64,000 nucleotides of DNA from the NCBI RefSeq assembly GCF_045032955.1, contig NZ_JBJFZU010000003.1, positions 1-64,000 of the forward strand, given 5' to 3'. This DNA is from Ornithinicoccus sp045032955. Its GTDB lineage: Bacteria; Actinomycetota; Actinomycetes; Actinomycetales; Dermatophilaceae. The notes below the pieces were generated by a model. The model did no database searches. It was not told where the DNA came from and worked only from the letters and a program-made list of their open reading frames with translations. A program made the position numbers and the translations under genes. Within the stretch, counting starts at the first letter, position 1. Every line of letters begins with the position of its first letter. Below, piece after piece: positions 50,439 through 58,742 of this stretch.

Positions 50439-51431
50439 TTGACGCCGCACTCACCGCTGTTCCGCGTGGAGGCCGACGCCGCGCGCCAGCCGAAGCCCGC
50501 CCCCCTGCTGATGGTGTCCCTGGACGGGTTCCTGGACGCCGGGCACGTGCGCTCCATGCTCAGCGAGCACCTGCTGGACACCCTCGAGCACGAGGTGGTC
50601 GCGACCTTCGACACCGACGAGCTCGTGGACTACCGCTCCCGTCGTCCGTTGATGACTTTCGACGCCGACCACTACACGGACTACGACGACCCCTCGCTGA
50701 TCCTCTACCGCGTGCAGGATGCCGCCGGGGAGCCGTTCCTGCTGCTGCACGGCACGGAGCCGGACTTCCGGTGGGAGGGCTTCGTCGAGGCCGTCCGCCA
50801 GCTGTCCCTGGCCTTCGGCGTGCGCCGGATGGTGAGCGCGCACGGGATCCCGATGGCGGTTCCGCACACCCGGCCGGTGGGGACCACCCGGTTCGCCAGC
50901 GACCGCTCGGTGCTCGGCGACCACACCCCGCTGTTCGGTCAGGTCCGGGTGCCCTCCAGCGCCGACTCGCTGCTGCACCTGCGGCTCGCCGAGTCAGGGA
51001 TGCTGACCATGGGGGTGGCCGTGCACGTGCCGCACTACCTGGCCGAGACCCAGTTCGGTGACGCCACGGTCGCGGCTGCGGACACCCTGATGGACCTCAC
51101 CGGTCTGGTGCTGCCCACCGCCGAGCTCATCGCCGCGGCGGGTCTGACCCGCGGCCGGATCGAGGAGGAGCTCGAGGGCAACGAGGAGGCCAAGGAGGTC
51201 GTCGAGGGCCTGGAGAAGCGGTACGACCACTTCCTGGAGGGCCAGCGCCGCAAGAGTCTGCTGGCCGCGGAGGCGGCCAACCTGCCCAGCGCTGACGAGA
51301 TCGGTGCCCAGCTCGAGGCCTTCCTGCGGGACCCGGACGCCGGTGACCCGGCCCCCGAGGACCCGTCCACCGATCAGACCGACCAGACCGACCAGGACGG
51401 CAGCGGTCAGGAGGGCGGCGGCAGGTCGTAG
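50439..51431 (+). CDS. PAC2 family protein (proteasome assembly chaperone-like)
   Basis: A 330-residue PAC2-fold protein: LLMVSLDGFLDAGHVRSMLSEHLLD, VATFDTDELVDYRSRRPLMTFD, the VRRMVSAHGIPMAVPHTRP element and VAVHVPHYLAETQFGDATVAAADTL. A C-terminal helical part ends in an acidic Thr/Asp/Gln-rich tail. TTG at 50439 is chosen: it has a GAGAGGAG ribosome site 7 nt upstream and the conserved fold starts soon after. In eukaryotes the family assembles proteasomes; in actinobacteria it is common, with unproven function. The last 25 bp overlap the convergent next gene. Confidence 0.9.
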   Translation: MTPHSPLFRVEADAARQPKPAPLLMVSLDGFLDAGHVRSMLSEHLLDTLEHEVVATFDTDELVDYRSRRPLMTFDADHYTDYDDPSLILYRVQDAAGEPFLLLHGTEPDFRWEGFVEAVRQLSLAFGVRRMVSAHGIPMAVPHTRPVGTTRFASDRSVLGDHTPLFGQVRVPSSADSLLHLRLAESGMLTMGVAVHVPHYLAETQFGDATVAAADTLMDLTGLVLPTAELIAAAGLTRGRIEEELEGNEEAKEVVEGLEKRYDHFLEGQRRKSLLAAEAANLPSADEIGAQLEAFLRDPDAGDPAPEDPSTDQTDQTDQDGSGQEGGGRS

Positions 51432-52108
51432 CGGGGCCCGTCCGGGGGCGCCTCCGGCGCCGGGCGGGGACCCGCGGTCCCGGGTTCCGTATGGCTGGGC
51501 GGAGGCGGTGCGGCGGCCCTGCCGGGTGGCGGTCCGGCTGCCATCGGCATCCCCGGCCGCAGCGTGTAGTCGCCCGGGTCGGGGCCTTGCTCCGGGACCT
51601 CCGTCGGTTGCCGCAGCCCCGCCAGCCAGGCCAGGACCAGGCAGAGCAGGGCGAGGGCCAGCAGGATGATCCCGAGCATCAGGCCGGTGCCCCCGGCCAG
51701 GCCGGGGGTGCTGACGCTCGGTCCGTAGGGGCCGGCATAGACGGCATCCTGGGTGTCGCACGAGATCTGGTGGGCGCCGCCCGGCATCCCGTCGGGGGTG
51801 CGCGCCACCTCGTAGAAGGCAGTGCCGGCCACCGTCGTCGCGTGCTCCTCGACGGGGCGGAGCAGGTCGACGTCGCCCAGCGTGCAGACCGTCGCCTCCC
51901 GGGTGTCCGGCTCGCGGGCCCAGACGGACATCCCACCCTCGCCGATGCTGACCTCGTCACCGGGGCGGACCCCGACCATGTCGCCGCCGTCCCGACCGGC
52001 ACCGCCGAGCAGGGCCACGGCGACCAGCGCCGCTCCCGCGAGCGCGAGCAACGCCGCGAAGACCCAGAGGAACCGTGATCCGGTGGTGGTGACGGGGGAA
52101 GTCGTCAT
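51407..52108 (-). CDS. Two-TM envelope protein, distant member 3 of the local family
   Basis: A 233-residue protein with TM1 at about 11-31, an outer domain of about 100 residues with two Cys (VCTLGDVDLL, HQISCDTQDAVYAGPYG), TM2 at about 141-163 and a Pro-rich cytoplasmic tail (PPPGRAAAPPPPSH). Layout, Cys placement and the GxxHQISC element recall the two proteins at 16.6-18.3 kb, so it is probably a diverged paralogue. TAGGTT (52116-52121) lies 7 nt before the ATG, again a leaderless arrangement. It is convergent with the PAC2 gene and overlaps it by 25 bp. Confidence 0.72.
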   Translation of the reverse strand: MTTSPVTTTGSRFLWVFAALLALAGAALVAVALLGGAGRDGGDMVGVRPGDEVSIGEGGMSVWAREPDTREATVCTLGDVDLLRPVEEHATTVAGTAFYEVARTPDGMPGGAHQISCDTQDAVYAGPYGPSVSTPGLAGGTGLMLGIILLALALLCLVLAWLAGLRQPTEVPEQGPDPGDYTLRPGMPMAAGPPPGRAAAPPPPSHTEPGTAGPRPAPEAPPDGPRYDLPPPS

Positions 52109-52115
52109 ACCGCGC

Positions 52116-52121
52116 AACCTA
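52116..52121 (-). promoter_or_regulatory. -10 box of a leaderless promoter
   Basis: TAGGTT on the minus strand, 7 nt before the ATG at 52108; same arrangement as the two related genes at 16.6-18.3 kb. Confidence 0.45.
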
Positions 52122-52177
52122 ACGCACCGCGTGGCACGATATCCCGGACATCCCGACCGACCCGAGGAGAAGAAGAC

Positions 52178-52918
52178 GTGGCTCGACACGAGTCTGAGGT
52201 TGCCGTGAACACCCCTGCCGAGGACGACCAGCAGGGCATGCTCGACGGGGTGGCCACCTCCTTCGTCGGGCGGCTGCTGGACTTCAGCGTCGACGGCGTC
52301 GGACCGTTCACCTCCGCCGGGCAGGTGGTCACCGCGGCCCGCAAGGACCACGGCTCCGACGTCGAGAACGCGATCGACGCCATCGTCAAGGACCACGTCC
52401 GCAAGGCGGCCGCGGGCGGCTTCGCGACCGGTCTGGGCGGGATCTTCACGATGCCCGTCGCGCTCCCCGCCAACGTGCTCGGGTTCTACACCCTGGCGGC
52501 CAGGATGGTCGCCTCGATCGCCGAGCTGCGCGGCTACGACGTCAGCACCAAGGGGGCGAGGGCGGCGGTCGTGCTGTGCCTGGTGGGCGCGGACGCGGAC
52601 GACCTGCTGCAGAAGGCCGGGCTGAGCACCGCCGCGGGCCTGACCGGGTCCGGTCGGCTGGCACGGCTGGCCACCACCCGGCTGCCGCGGGCGGCCGCGA
52701 TGATGGTGAACAAGGCCGTCGGGTTCCGGCTGCTCACCGCGGTCGGTGGCCGGGCACTGGGCCGGGTCATCCGGTTCGTGCCGATCGCCGGCGGCGTCAT
52801 CGGTGCCGGTCTGGACGGCTTCCTGATGAAGCGGATCGCCGACCACGCCCGGTCCGAGTTCGTCGCCCAGTCCACCGAGCAGGGGCAGGCGCTGACCGAG
52901 GGGACCCAGCAGTCCTGA
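52178..52918 (+). CDS. EcsC-like protein
   Basis: A 246-residue protein matching the EcsC family: AAGGFATGLGGIFTMPVALPANVLGFYTLAARMVASIAELRGYD, then VLCLVGADADDLLQKAG and a C-terminal glycine-rich hydrophobic hairpin (VPIAGGVIGAGLDGFLMKRIADHA). It is probably membrane-associated without classical signal. GTG at 52178 follows GAGGAG. Molecular function is unknown; EcsC in Bacillus is encoded beside an ABC exporter but its role is unclear. It is followed by a DnaA box and a strong hairpin. Confidence 0.82.
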   Translation: MARHESEVAVNTPAEDDQQGMLDGVATSFVGRLLDFSVDGVGPFTSAGQVVTAARKDHGSDVENAIDAIVKDHVRKAAAGGFATGLGGIFTMPVALPANVLGFYTLAARMVASIAELRGYDVSTKGARAAVVLCLVGADADDLLQKAGLSTAAGLTGSGRLARLATTRLPRAAAMMVNKAVGFRLLTAVGGRALGRVIRFVPIAGGVIGAGLDGFLMKRIADHARSEFVAQSTEQGQALTEGTQQS

Positions 52919-52922
52919 GGAG

Positions 52923-52931
52923 TTGTCCACA
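52923..52931 (+). promoter_or_regulatory. DnaA box
   Basis: Exact TTGTCCACA, 4 bp beyond the EcsC-gene stop and just before its terminator hairpin. Confidence 0.45.
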
Positions 52932-52935
52932 GATT

Positions 52936-52967
52936 GCGCGCGGGCCCTCCACGGGGGGCCCGCGCGC
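52936..52967 (+). terminator. Strong GC hairpin after the EcsC-like gene
   Basis: Perfect 12-bp arms (GCGCGCGGGCCC at 52936-52947, complement at 52956-52967) with an 8-nt loop. No T tract follows. It lies 14 bp before the DUF4192 start, so it may also affect that gene's leader. Confidence 0.75.
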
Positions 52968-52981
52968 GGCAGTCTGAGGGG

Positions 52982-54208
52982 ATGACGACGCACGAGCCCG
53001 GGGGGCGCTCGGCCCCCCTCCCCGACCGAGACCGCGAGGACTTCCGCCCCGAGGACCGGCACCACGACGACCTGTCACCCCAGGTGCGGGTCAGCGGGGC
53101 CCGTCAGCTGCTGGCCCTGCTGCCACGGCTGCTGGGCTACCACCCGGACCACTCGGTGGTGCTGGTCCTCACCGAGACCAGCACCACGCCCGGAGCGCCC
53201 AGCAGCCCCGCACGGGTGGTGATGAGCTGCCGGCTGGACGTACCGACGGTCCAGGAGCTGCCCGCCCTGAGCGCCCAGCTGGCGCCCGTGCTGCGGCGGG
53301 CCGTCGACGGTACGCCGGGCATCAGGCTGCTGCACGCCTTCGGCCACGACCTGGACGAGGGGCCGGACGGCCGGCCCCGGCCCGACCTGGTGGCAGCCCT
53401 GCACCTCGCGCTGCTGCGGCTCGCCGACGAGGCCGGCGCGCACCTGCACGACCTGCTGCTGGTGCGTGACGAGGGGCGCTCGCTGCTGCCGGTCGTCGCC
53501 GACGGGGAGCCAGTGCACCCCGTGCCGGGCTGGACGGGGTCCCCGGACCCGCGGGACGTGCCGGCCACCGCCGACCTGGTCCTGCGCGGACGGGGGGCGC
53601 TGCGCTCACGCACCGAGCTGGTGTCCCTGGTCCGCCGCCGCGATCCCGAGGCCGGACGGGCGACCGCGGTGGCCCTGGCGGTGCAGGACGTCGGCGGCCC
53701 ACCGCCTGACGTCGACGAGGGCCTCACCCTGCTCACCGCGTGCGTCCTGCAGGGGCACCGGCCCACCCCGGCGGAGCGGGCCCGGATCACCCGGGTGCTG
53801 CGCCGTCGGTGGGCCCGGGACGCGTTGCTCGCCCGGTGGCTGCCCGAGCTCTTCCCTTCGCACGACCTGGAGGGACCCGGGCAGGTGGGGGACCTGGTCC
53901 GCCGGCTGCCGGCCTGGCGGCCCGAGGAGGCGGCCCCGGCCCTGGACCGGTTGCTGGCGCTGGTCCCGCAGGTTCCGTTGGAGGAGTGCGCGCCGCTGCT
54001 GACCGTCTCGGCGATGATGGCCTGGGGCTCCGGCGAGGGCAGCATCGCCAACGAGACATGCGCGTTCGCACTCGAGGTCGATCCGGGCTACGTCATGGCG
54101 CAGCTGCTCGACCGGGCCCTGCAGCACGGGCTGCGTCCACCCCGGGCCGACAGGTCCGCTGGTGCGGCCTCCCCAGGTGCGAGTCCGGACCGACGGCCGG
54201 CGGCCTGA
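52982..54208 (+). CDS. DUF4192 family protein
   Basis: A 408-residue actinobacterial DUF4192 protein. The family N-terminus is clear: VRVSGARQLLALLPRLLGYHPDHSVVLVLTE. A middle domain follows with LLHAFGHDLDEGPDGRPRPDL and LVRDEGRSLLPVVADG, then a helical C-terminal half ending EGSIANETCAFALEVDPGYVMAQLLDRALQHGL. ATG at 52982 directly follows a GAGGGG ribosome site. No function is known. It is transcribed toward uspA. Confidence 0.9.
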   Translation: MTTHEPGGRSAPLPDRDREDFRPEDRHHDDLSPQVRVSGARQLLALLPRLLGYHPDHSVVLVLTETSTTPGAPSSPARVVMSCRLDVPTVQELPALSAQLAPVLRRAVDGTPGIRLLHAFGHDLDEGPDGRPRPDLVAALHLALLRLADEAGAHLHDLLLVRDEGRSLLPVVADGEPVHPVPGWTGSPDPRDVPATADLVLRGRGALRSRTELVSLVRRRDPEAGRATAVALAVQDVGGPPPDVDEGLTLLTACVLQGHRPTPAERARITRVLRRRWARDALLARWLPELFPSHDLEGPGQVGDLVRRLPAWRPEEAAPALDRLLALVPQVPLEECAPLLTVSAMMAWGSGEGSIANETCAFALEVDPGYVMAQLLDRALQHGLRPPRADRSAGAASPGASPDRRPAA

Positions 54209-54212
54209 GGTG

Positions 54213-54218
54213 TAACCT
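54213..54218 (+). promoter_or_regulatory. -10 box of the universal stress protein gene
   Basis: TAACCT, 36 nt before the ATG at 54255, gives a short leader that contains the GAGGAGGG ribosome site. Confidence 0.4.
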
Positions 54219-54254
54219 CACGGGACGGAACTGACCTGAGGAGGGCGCCGAGGT

Positions 54255-54662
54255 ATGGCGATCATCGTTGGCTACATCCCCACCCGTGAGGGTCGCGCGG
54301 CGCTGAACGCCGCCCGCACGGAGGCGCTGCTGCGCAAGACCAGGCTGATCGTGGTGAACTCCCAGCGGGGAGGGCGCGACTTCGACGCCAGCGAGGCGCG
54401 GCGCTTCGAGGACGAGCTCGACGGCGTCCGGGAGGCCCTGGACGGTGCCGGTATCGAGCACGAGGTCCGGGCGCTGGGCCGTGGCAACGAGCCCGCCGAG
54501 GACCTGATCGAGGTGGCGACCGAGGCCGAGGCCGACCTGATCGTCATCGGGCTGCGGCGTCGCACGCCGATCGGCAAGCTCATCCTCGGGTCGAACGCCC
54601 AGCGCATCCTGCTCGAGGCCCAGTGCCCGGTGCTGGCGGTGAAGGCGGGCGAGGGCGACTGA
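54255..54662 (+). CDS. Universal stress protein (UspA family)
   Basis: A 135-residue single Usp domain. It begins AIIVGYIPTREGRAALNAA and ends with the nucleotide-binding signature GLRRRTPIGKLILGSNAQRILLEAQCPVLAVK, which matches the G-2x-G-9x-G(S) ATP-binding pattern. It lies just upstream of the sigma factor gene but is separated by a 207-bp regulatory region. Role: stress survival, not specific. Confidence 0.93.
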   Translation: MAIIVGYIPTREGRAALNAARTEALLRKTRLIVVNSQRGGRDFDASEARRFEDELDGVREALDGAGIEHEVRALGRGNEPAEDLIEVATEAEADLIVIGLRRRTPIGKLILGSNAQRILLEAQCPVLAVKAGEGD

Positions 54663-54720
54663 CCTGACAGCGGCGAGGGACGCCGTTGTCGGCCGTCGAG
54701 CGGGCGTCCGTGGGCCCCGC

Positions 54721-54753
54721 GGAATGCCCCCGGTCCGTGCAGGGTTTTATAAT
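54721..54753 (+). promoter_or_regulatory. Overlapping stress-type and housekeeping promoter elements of sigA
   Basis: GGAAT (54721-54725), exactly 18 bp, then GTT (54744-54746) matches the consensus of SigR/SigH-type oxidative-stress sigma factors. A perfect TATAAT (54748-54753) overlaps its downstream end and could serve the housekeeping sigma factor. The leader to the GTG start would be about 110 nt. Confidence 0.55.
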
Positions 54754-54869
54754 GGTGTGAGTCGGGTGCCGCAGTGGCACCGCACACCACTTCTTGATCC
54801 GCCACCGGGCCCACCCGTCATGCCCGGTAGCGCCGTACCTGCATCGTCAGAAAAGAGTTGGTCCCCCCC

Positions 54870-56480
<1,611 letters not shown>

Positions 56481-56496
56481 CGGTATACCGCACGAA

Positions 56497-56521
56497 GGGT
56501 CGGGCGCTCGGCGCCCGGCCC
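56497..56521 (+). terminator. Terminator of sigA
   Basis: An 11-bp stem (56497-56507 with 56511-56521) with one G-U pair and a 3-nt loop, 16 bp after the stop codon. The following sequence is relatively T-rich. Confidence 0.75.
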
Positions 56522-56649
56522 TACTGCGTTTCTTGCGGCTCTGAAATTCCTGGGTGAATAATGGTCCAGCGATTTCCGTGGTGCCCAAACTGTCCGACAG
56601 CTTTGACCGCGCGCGCACGGTGGACAGGCAGTAGCGTGACGCAGGTCAA

Positions 56650-56658
56650 TGTGGACAA
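56650..56658 (-). promoter_or_regulatory. DnaA box in the leader of the Excalibur gene
   Basis: TGTGGACAA, exact complement of TTGTCCACA, lies 20 bp before the ATG of the secreted protein and downstream of a TAGCGT -10-like box (56632-56637). Confidence 0.45.
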
Positions 56659-56677
56659 CTGTGAGGAAAAAATTCTG

Positions 56678-57085
56678 ATGAGAAATGTGCGTACTGCCGC
56701 CGCCACCGGTGGACTCTTCCTGCTGGGCTCGCTGTTCCTGGCGGCCCCGGCCAACGCCGACCACGGCGTCGACTACAACTGTGACGACTTCGCCTCGCAG
56801 GGGGCGGCGCAGGCCCACCTCGACGCGCACCCCGGCGACCCGGACGGGCTGGACGCCGACGACGACGGGATCGCCTGCGAGTCCTTGCCCGGCCAGGGCG
56901 GAGGCGGTGGCGCCTCGGGCGGCGGCGAGGGCGGCGGCCAGGTCGCCGTCATGCCCGAGGGTGGTGTCGCCACCGGCGTAGCCAGCACCTCTGGCCCGGA
57001 GAACCTCGGGCTCATCGCGGCGGGTGGTCTTGCGGTCGCCCTGGGCGCCGGCGGTCTGGTCGTGGCGCGGCGTCAGAACTCCTGA
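56678..57085 (+). CDS. Secreted Excalibur calcium-binding domain protein with C-terminal TM
   Basis: A 135-residue exported protein. A signal peptide (TGGLFLLGSLFLAAPANA, cleaved after about 28) precedes an Excalibur domain, YNCDDFASQGAAQAHLD...GDPDGLDADDDGIACES, with the calcium-binding DADDDGIAC loop and paired Cys. A Gly-rich spacer and a C-terminal hydrophobic helix (NLGLIAAGGLAVALGAGGLVVARRQ) follow, so it is membrane-anchored with the domain outside. There is no LPXTG motif. ATG at 56678 has a GAGGA ribosome site; the upstream in-frame extension is unlikely because it lies before the signal peptide. Confidence 0.88.
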   Translation: MRNVRTAAATGGLFLLGSLFLAAPANADHGVDYNCDDFASQGAAQAHLDAHPGDPDGLDADDDGIACESLPGQGGGGGASGGGEGGGQVAVMPEGGVATGVASTSGPENLGLIAAGGLAVALGAGGLVVARRQNS

Positions 57086-57101
57086 CCTCTGGCACGACGT
57101 C

Positions 57102-57144
57102 ACCGGCACCCCTGTTCACCGTGTGTGTGGGTGGGGGTGCCGGT
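57102..57144 (+). terminator. Hairpin after the Excalibur gene
   Basis: Perfect 11-bp arms (57102-57112 and 57134-57144) with a 21-nt loop, 17 bp after the stop codon and before the convergent zwf end. The 130 bp after it are comparatively AT-rich and contain no gene that I can support. Confidence 0.65.
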
Positions 57145-57274
57145 CTGTGACGGAGGATCTATTCTCGCCCGCTCGTCCACAATGGGATCCGCCGGGGAGG
57201 TCGTTCTTTCTCGTCCGGAGGTCGAGGCCTGTGGCACGGGACCTGAAAACTATTGCTGAACGAGCGACGGAATG

Positions 57275-58708
57275 TCAGCGTTCCGGCTTCTCCCGCCACG
57301 GCCGCTCGAACGGCAGCCGCCAGGTGAACGGCGTGATGAGCTGGTGGATCTGGTTCGGCCCCCAGGTCCCCCGCTGGTAGGGACGGACGGGCGGCGGCTG
57401 CTCCAGCAGCGGCTGCGAGATCTCCCACAGCCGCTCGATGCCGGAGGCGGAGACGAAGAGCGTCCTGTCCCCACGGGCGGCGTCGTAGATCAGCCGCTCG
57501 TAGGCCTCCAGCACGTTGCCCGCCCAGTCCGTGTCCTGCATCGAGAACTGCATCGACAGCTTGTCCAGCTTCATCCCGGGCCCCGGGCGCTTGCCGTAGA
57601 AGCTGAGCGACATCCTCGCCCGGTCTGCCAGGTCGAAGGTCAGGTGGTCCGGCCCGTGGTCGCCCACCCCGGATCCCGCGGGGAACATCGACTGCGGCGG
57701 CTCCCGGAAGGCGATGGAGATGATCCGGGCCCCCTCCGCCAGCTGCTTGCCGGTGCGCAGGTAGAACGGCACCCCGGCCCAGCGCCAGTTGTCGACGAAG
57801 CACTTGAGCGCCACGAAGGTCTCGGTCTGGGAGTCCGGCTGCACGCCCGGCTCGTCCCGGTAGCCGACGTACTGCCCGCGGACCACGTCCGCAGGATCCA
57901 GCGGCAGCATCGACCGGAACACCTTGCTCTTCTCCCGGCTGATGGCAGCCGGCTCCAACGAGGTGGGCGGCTCCATCGCGGTGAAGGCCAGGATCTGGAA
58001 GAGGTGCGTCACCACCATGTCCCGGTAGGCCCCGGTCTGCTCGTAGAAGTCACCGCGCTGGGAGAGCCCCAGCGTCTCCGGAACATCGATCTGGATGTGG
58101 TCGATGTGGTTGCGGTGCCAGATCGGCTCGAAGAGCCCGTTGGCGAAGCGGAAGGCGAGGATGTTCTGGGCCGGCTCCTTGCCCAGGAAGTGGTCGATCC
58201 GGAAGATCTGCTCCTCGTCGAAGACCTCGTGCAGCTGCCGGTTGAGCTCGACGGCGGAGGCGTGGTCGGTGCCGAAGGGCTTCTCCATGATGATGCGGCT
58301 GCGCTCCACCAGCCCGGCGGCCGCGATGGTGCCGACCGCCGCCAGAGCGGCCCGCGGCGGCACCGACAGGTAGTGCAGGCGCAGCAGCTCCCCTCCGCCC
58401 AGCGCCTCCTCCGAGGCCTCGACCGCCCGACCCAGCGCCTCCGGTCCCTGGGAGCCGGGGACGTAGTCGAGCCGGTCGGCGAACTCGCGCAGAGACGCCT
58501 CGTCGTTGTCCCGCAGCCCGAACTCCTCGACCGCCTGCGCGCACAGCTCCCGGAAGTCCTCGACCGAGAGGTCGTCCAGCGAGGTGCCCACCACCCGCAG
58601 GTCGTCCACCAGCCCGGACTGGGACAGGTGCAGCAGCCCGGGGATGAGCTTGCGGCGGGCCAGGTCACCGGTGGCACCGAAGAGGACGACGGTCAGCGGG
58701 GCGGTCAT
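57275..58708 (-). CDS. zwf: Glucose-6-phosphate 1-dehydrogenase
   Basis: A 477-residue enzyme that oxidises glucose-6-phosphate to 6-phosphogluconolactone with NAD(P)+, entry to the oxidative pentose phosphate path. Seen: the dinucleotide fold VVLFGATGDLARRKLIPGL, IMEKPFGTD, the active-site RIDHFLGKE and the C-terminal ERLIYDAARGDRTLFVSASGIERLWE. ATG at 58708 is chosen because GGAGGG lies 8 nt upstream; a GTG three codons earlier is possible. It stands alone, without opcA, gnd or tal neighbours, so it may be a second isozyme of the genome. Confidence 0.95.
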   Translation of the reverse strand: MTAPLTVVLFGATGDLARRKLIPGLLHLSQSGLVDDLRVVGTSLDDLSVEDFRELCAQAVEEFGLRDNDEASLREFADRLDYVPGSQGPEALGRAVEASEEALGGGELLRLHYLSVPPRAALAAVGTIAAAGLVERSRIIMEKPFGTDHASAVELNRQLHEVFDEEQIFRIDHFLGKEPAQNILAFRFANGLFEPIWHRNHIDHIQIDVPETLGLSQRGDFYEQTGAYRDMVVTHLFQILAFTAMEPPTSLEPAAISREKSKVFRSMLPLDPADVVRGQYVGYRDEPGVQPDSQTETFVALKCFVDNWRWAGVPFYLRTGKQLAEGARIISIAFREPPQSMFPAGSGVGDHGPDHLTFDLADRARMSLSFYGKRPGPGMKLDKLSMQFSMQDTDWAGNVLEAYERLIYDAARGDRTLFVSASGIERLWEISQPLLEQPPPVRPYQRGTWGPNQIHQLITPFTWRLPFERPWREKPER

Positions 58709-58742
58709 GGGGTCCACCCTCCACCCCCGGACCGGGTCCTGG

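Noticed and set aside
56678..57085. Sortase-anchored surface protein
   Set aside because: There is no LPXTG-type motif before the C-terminal helix and the charged tail is short; a simple membrane anchor is more likely.
57145..57380. Small plus-strand gene between the Excalibur protein and zwf
   Set aside because: The possible frame overlaps the zwf 3' end antisense, contains no recognisable domain and lacks a ribosome site.
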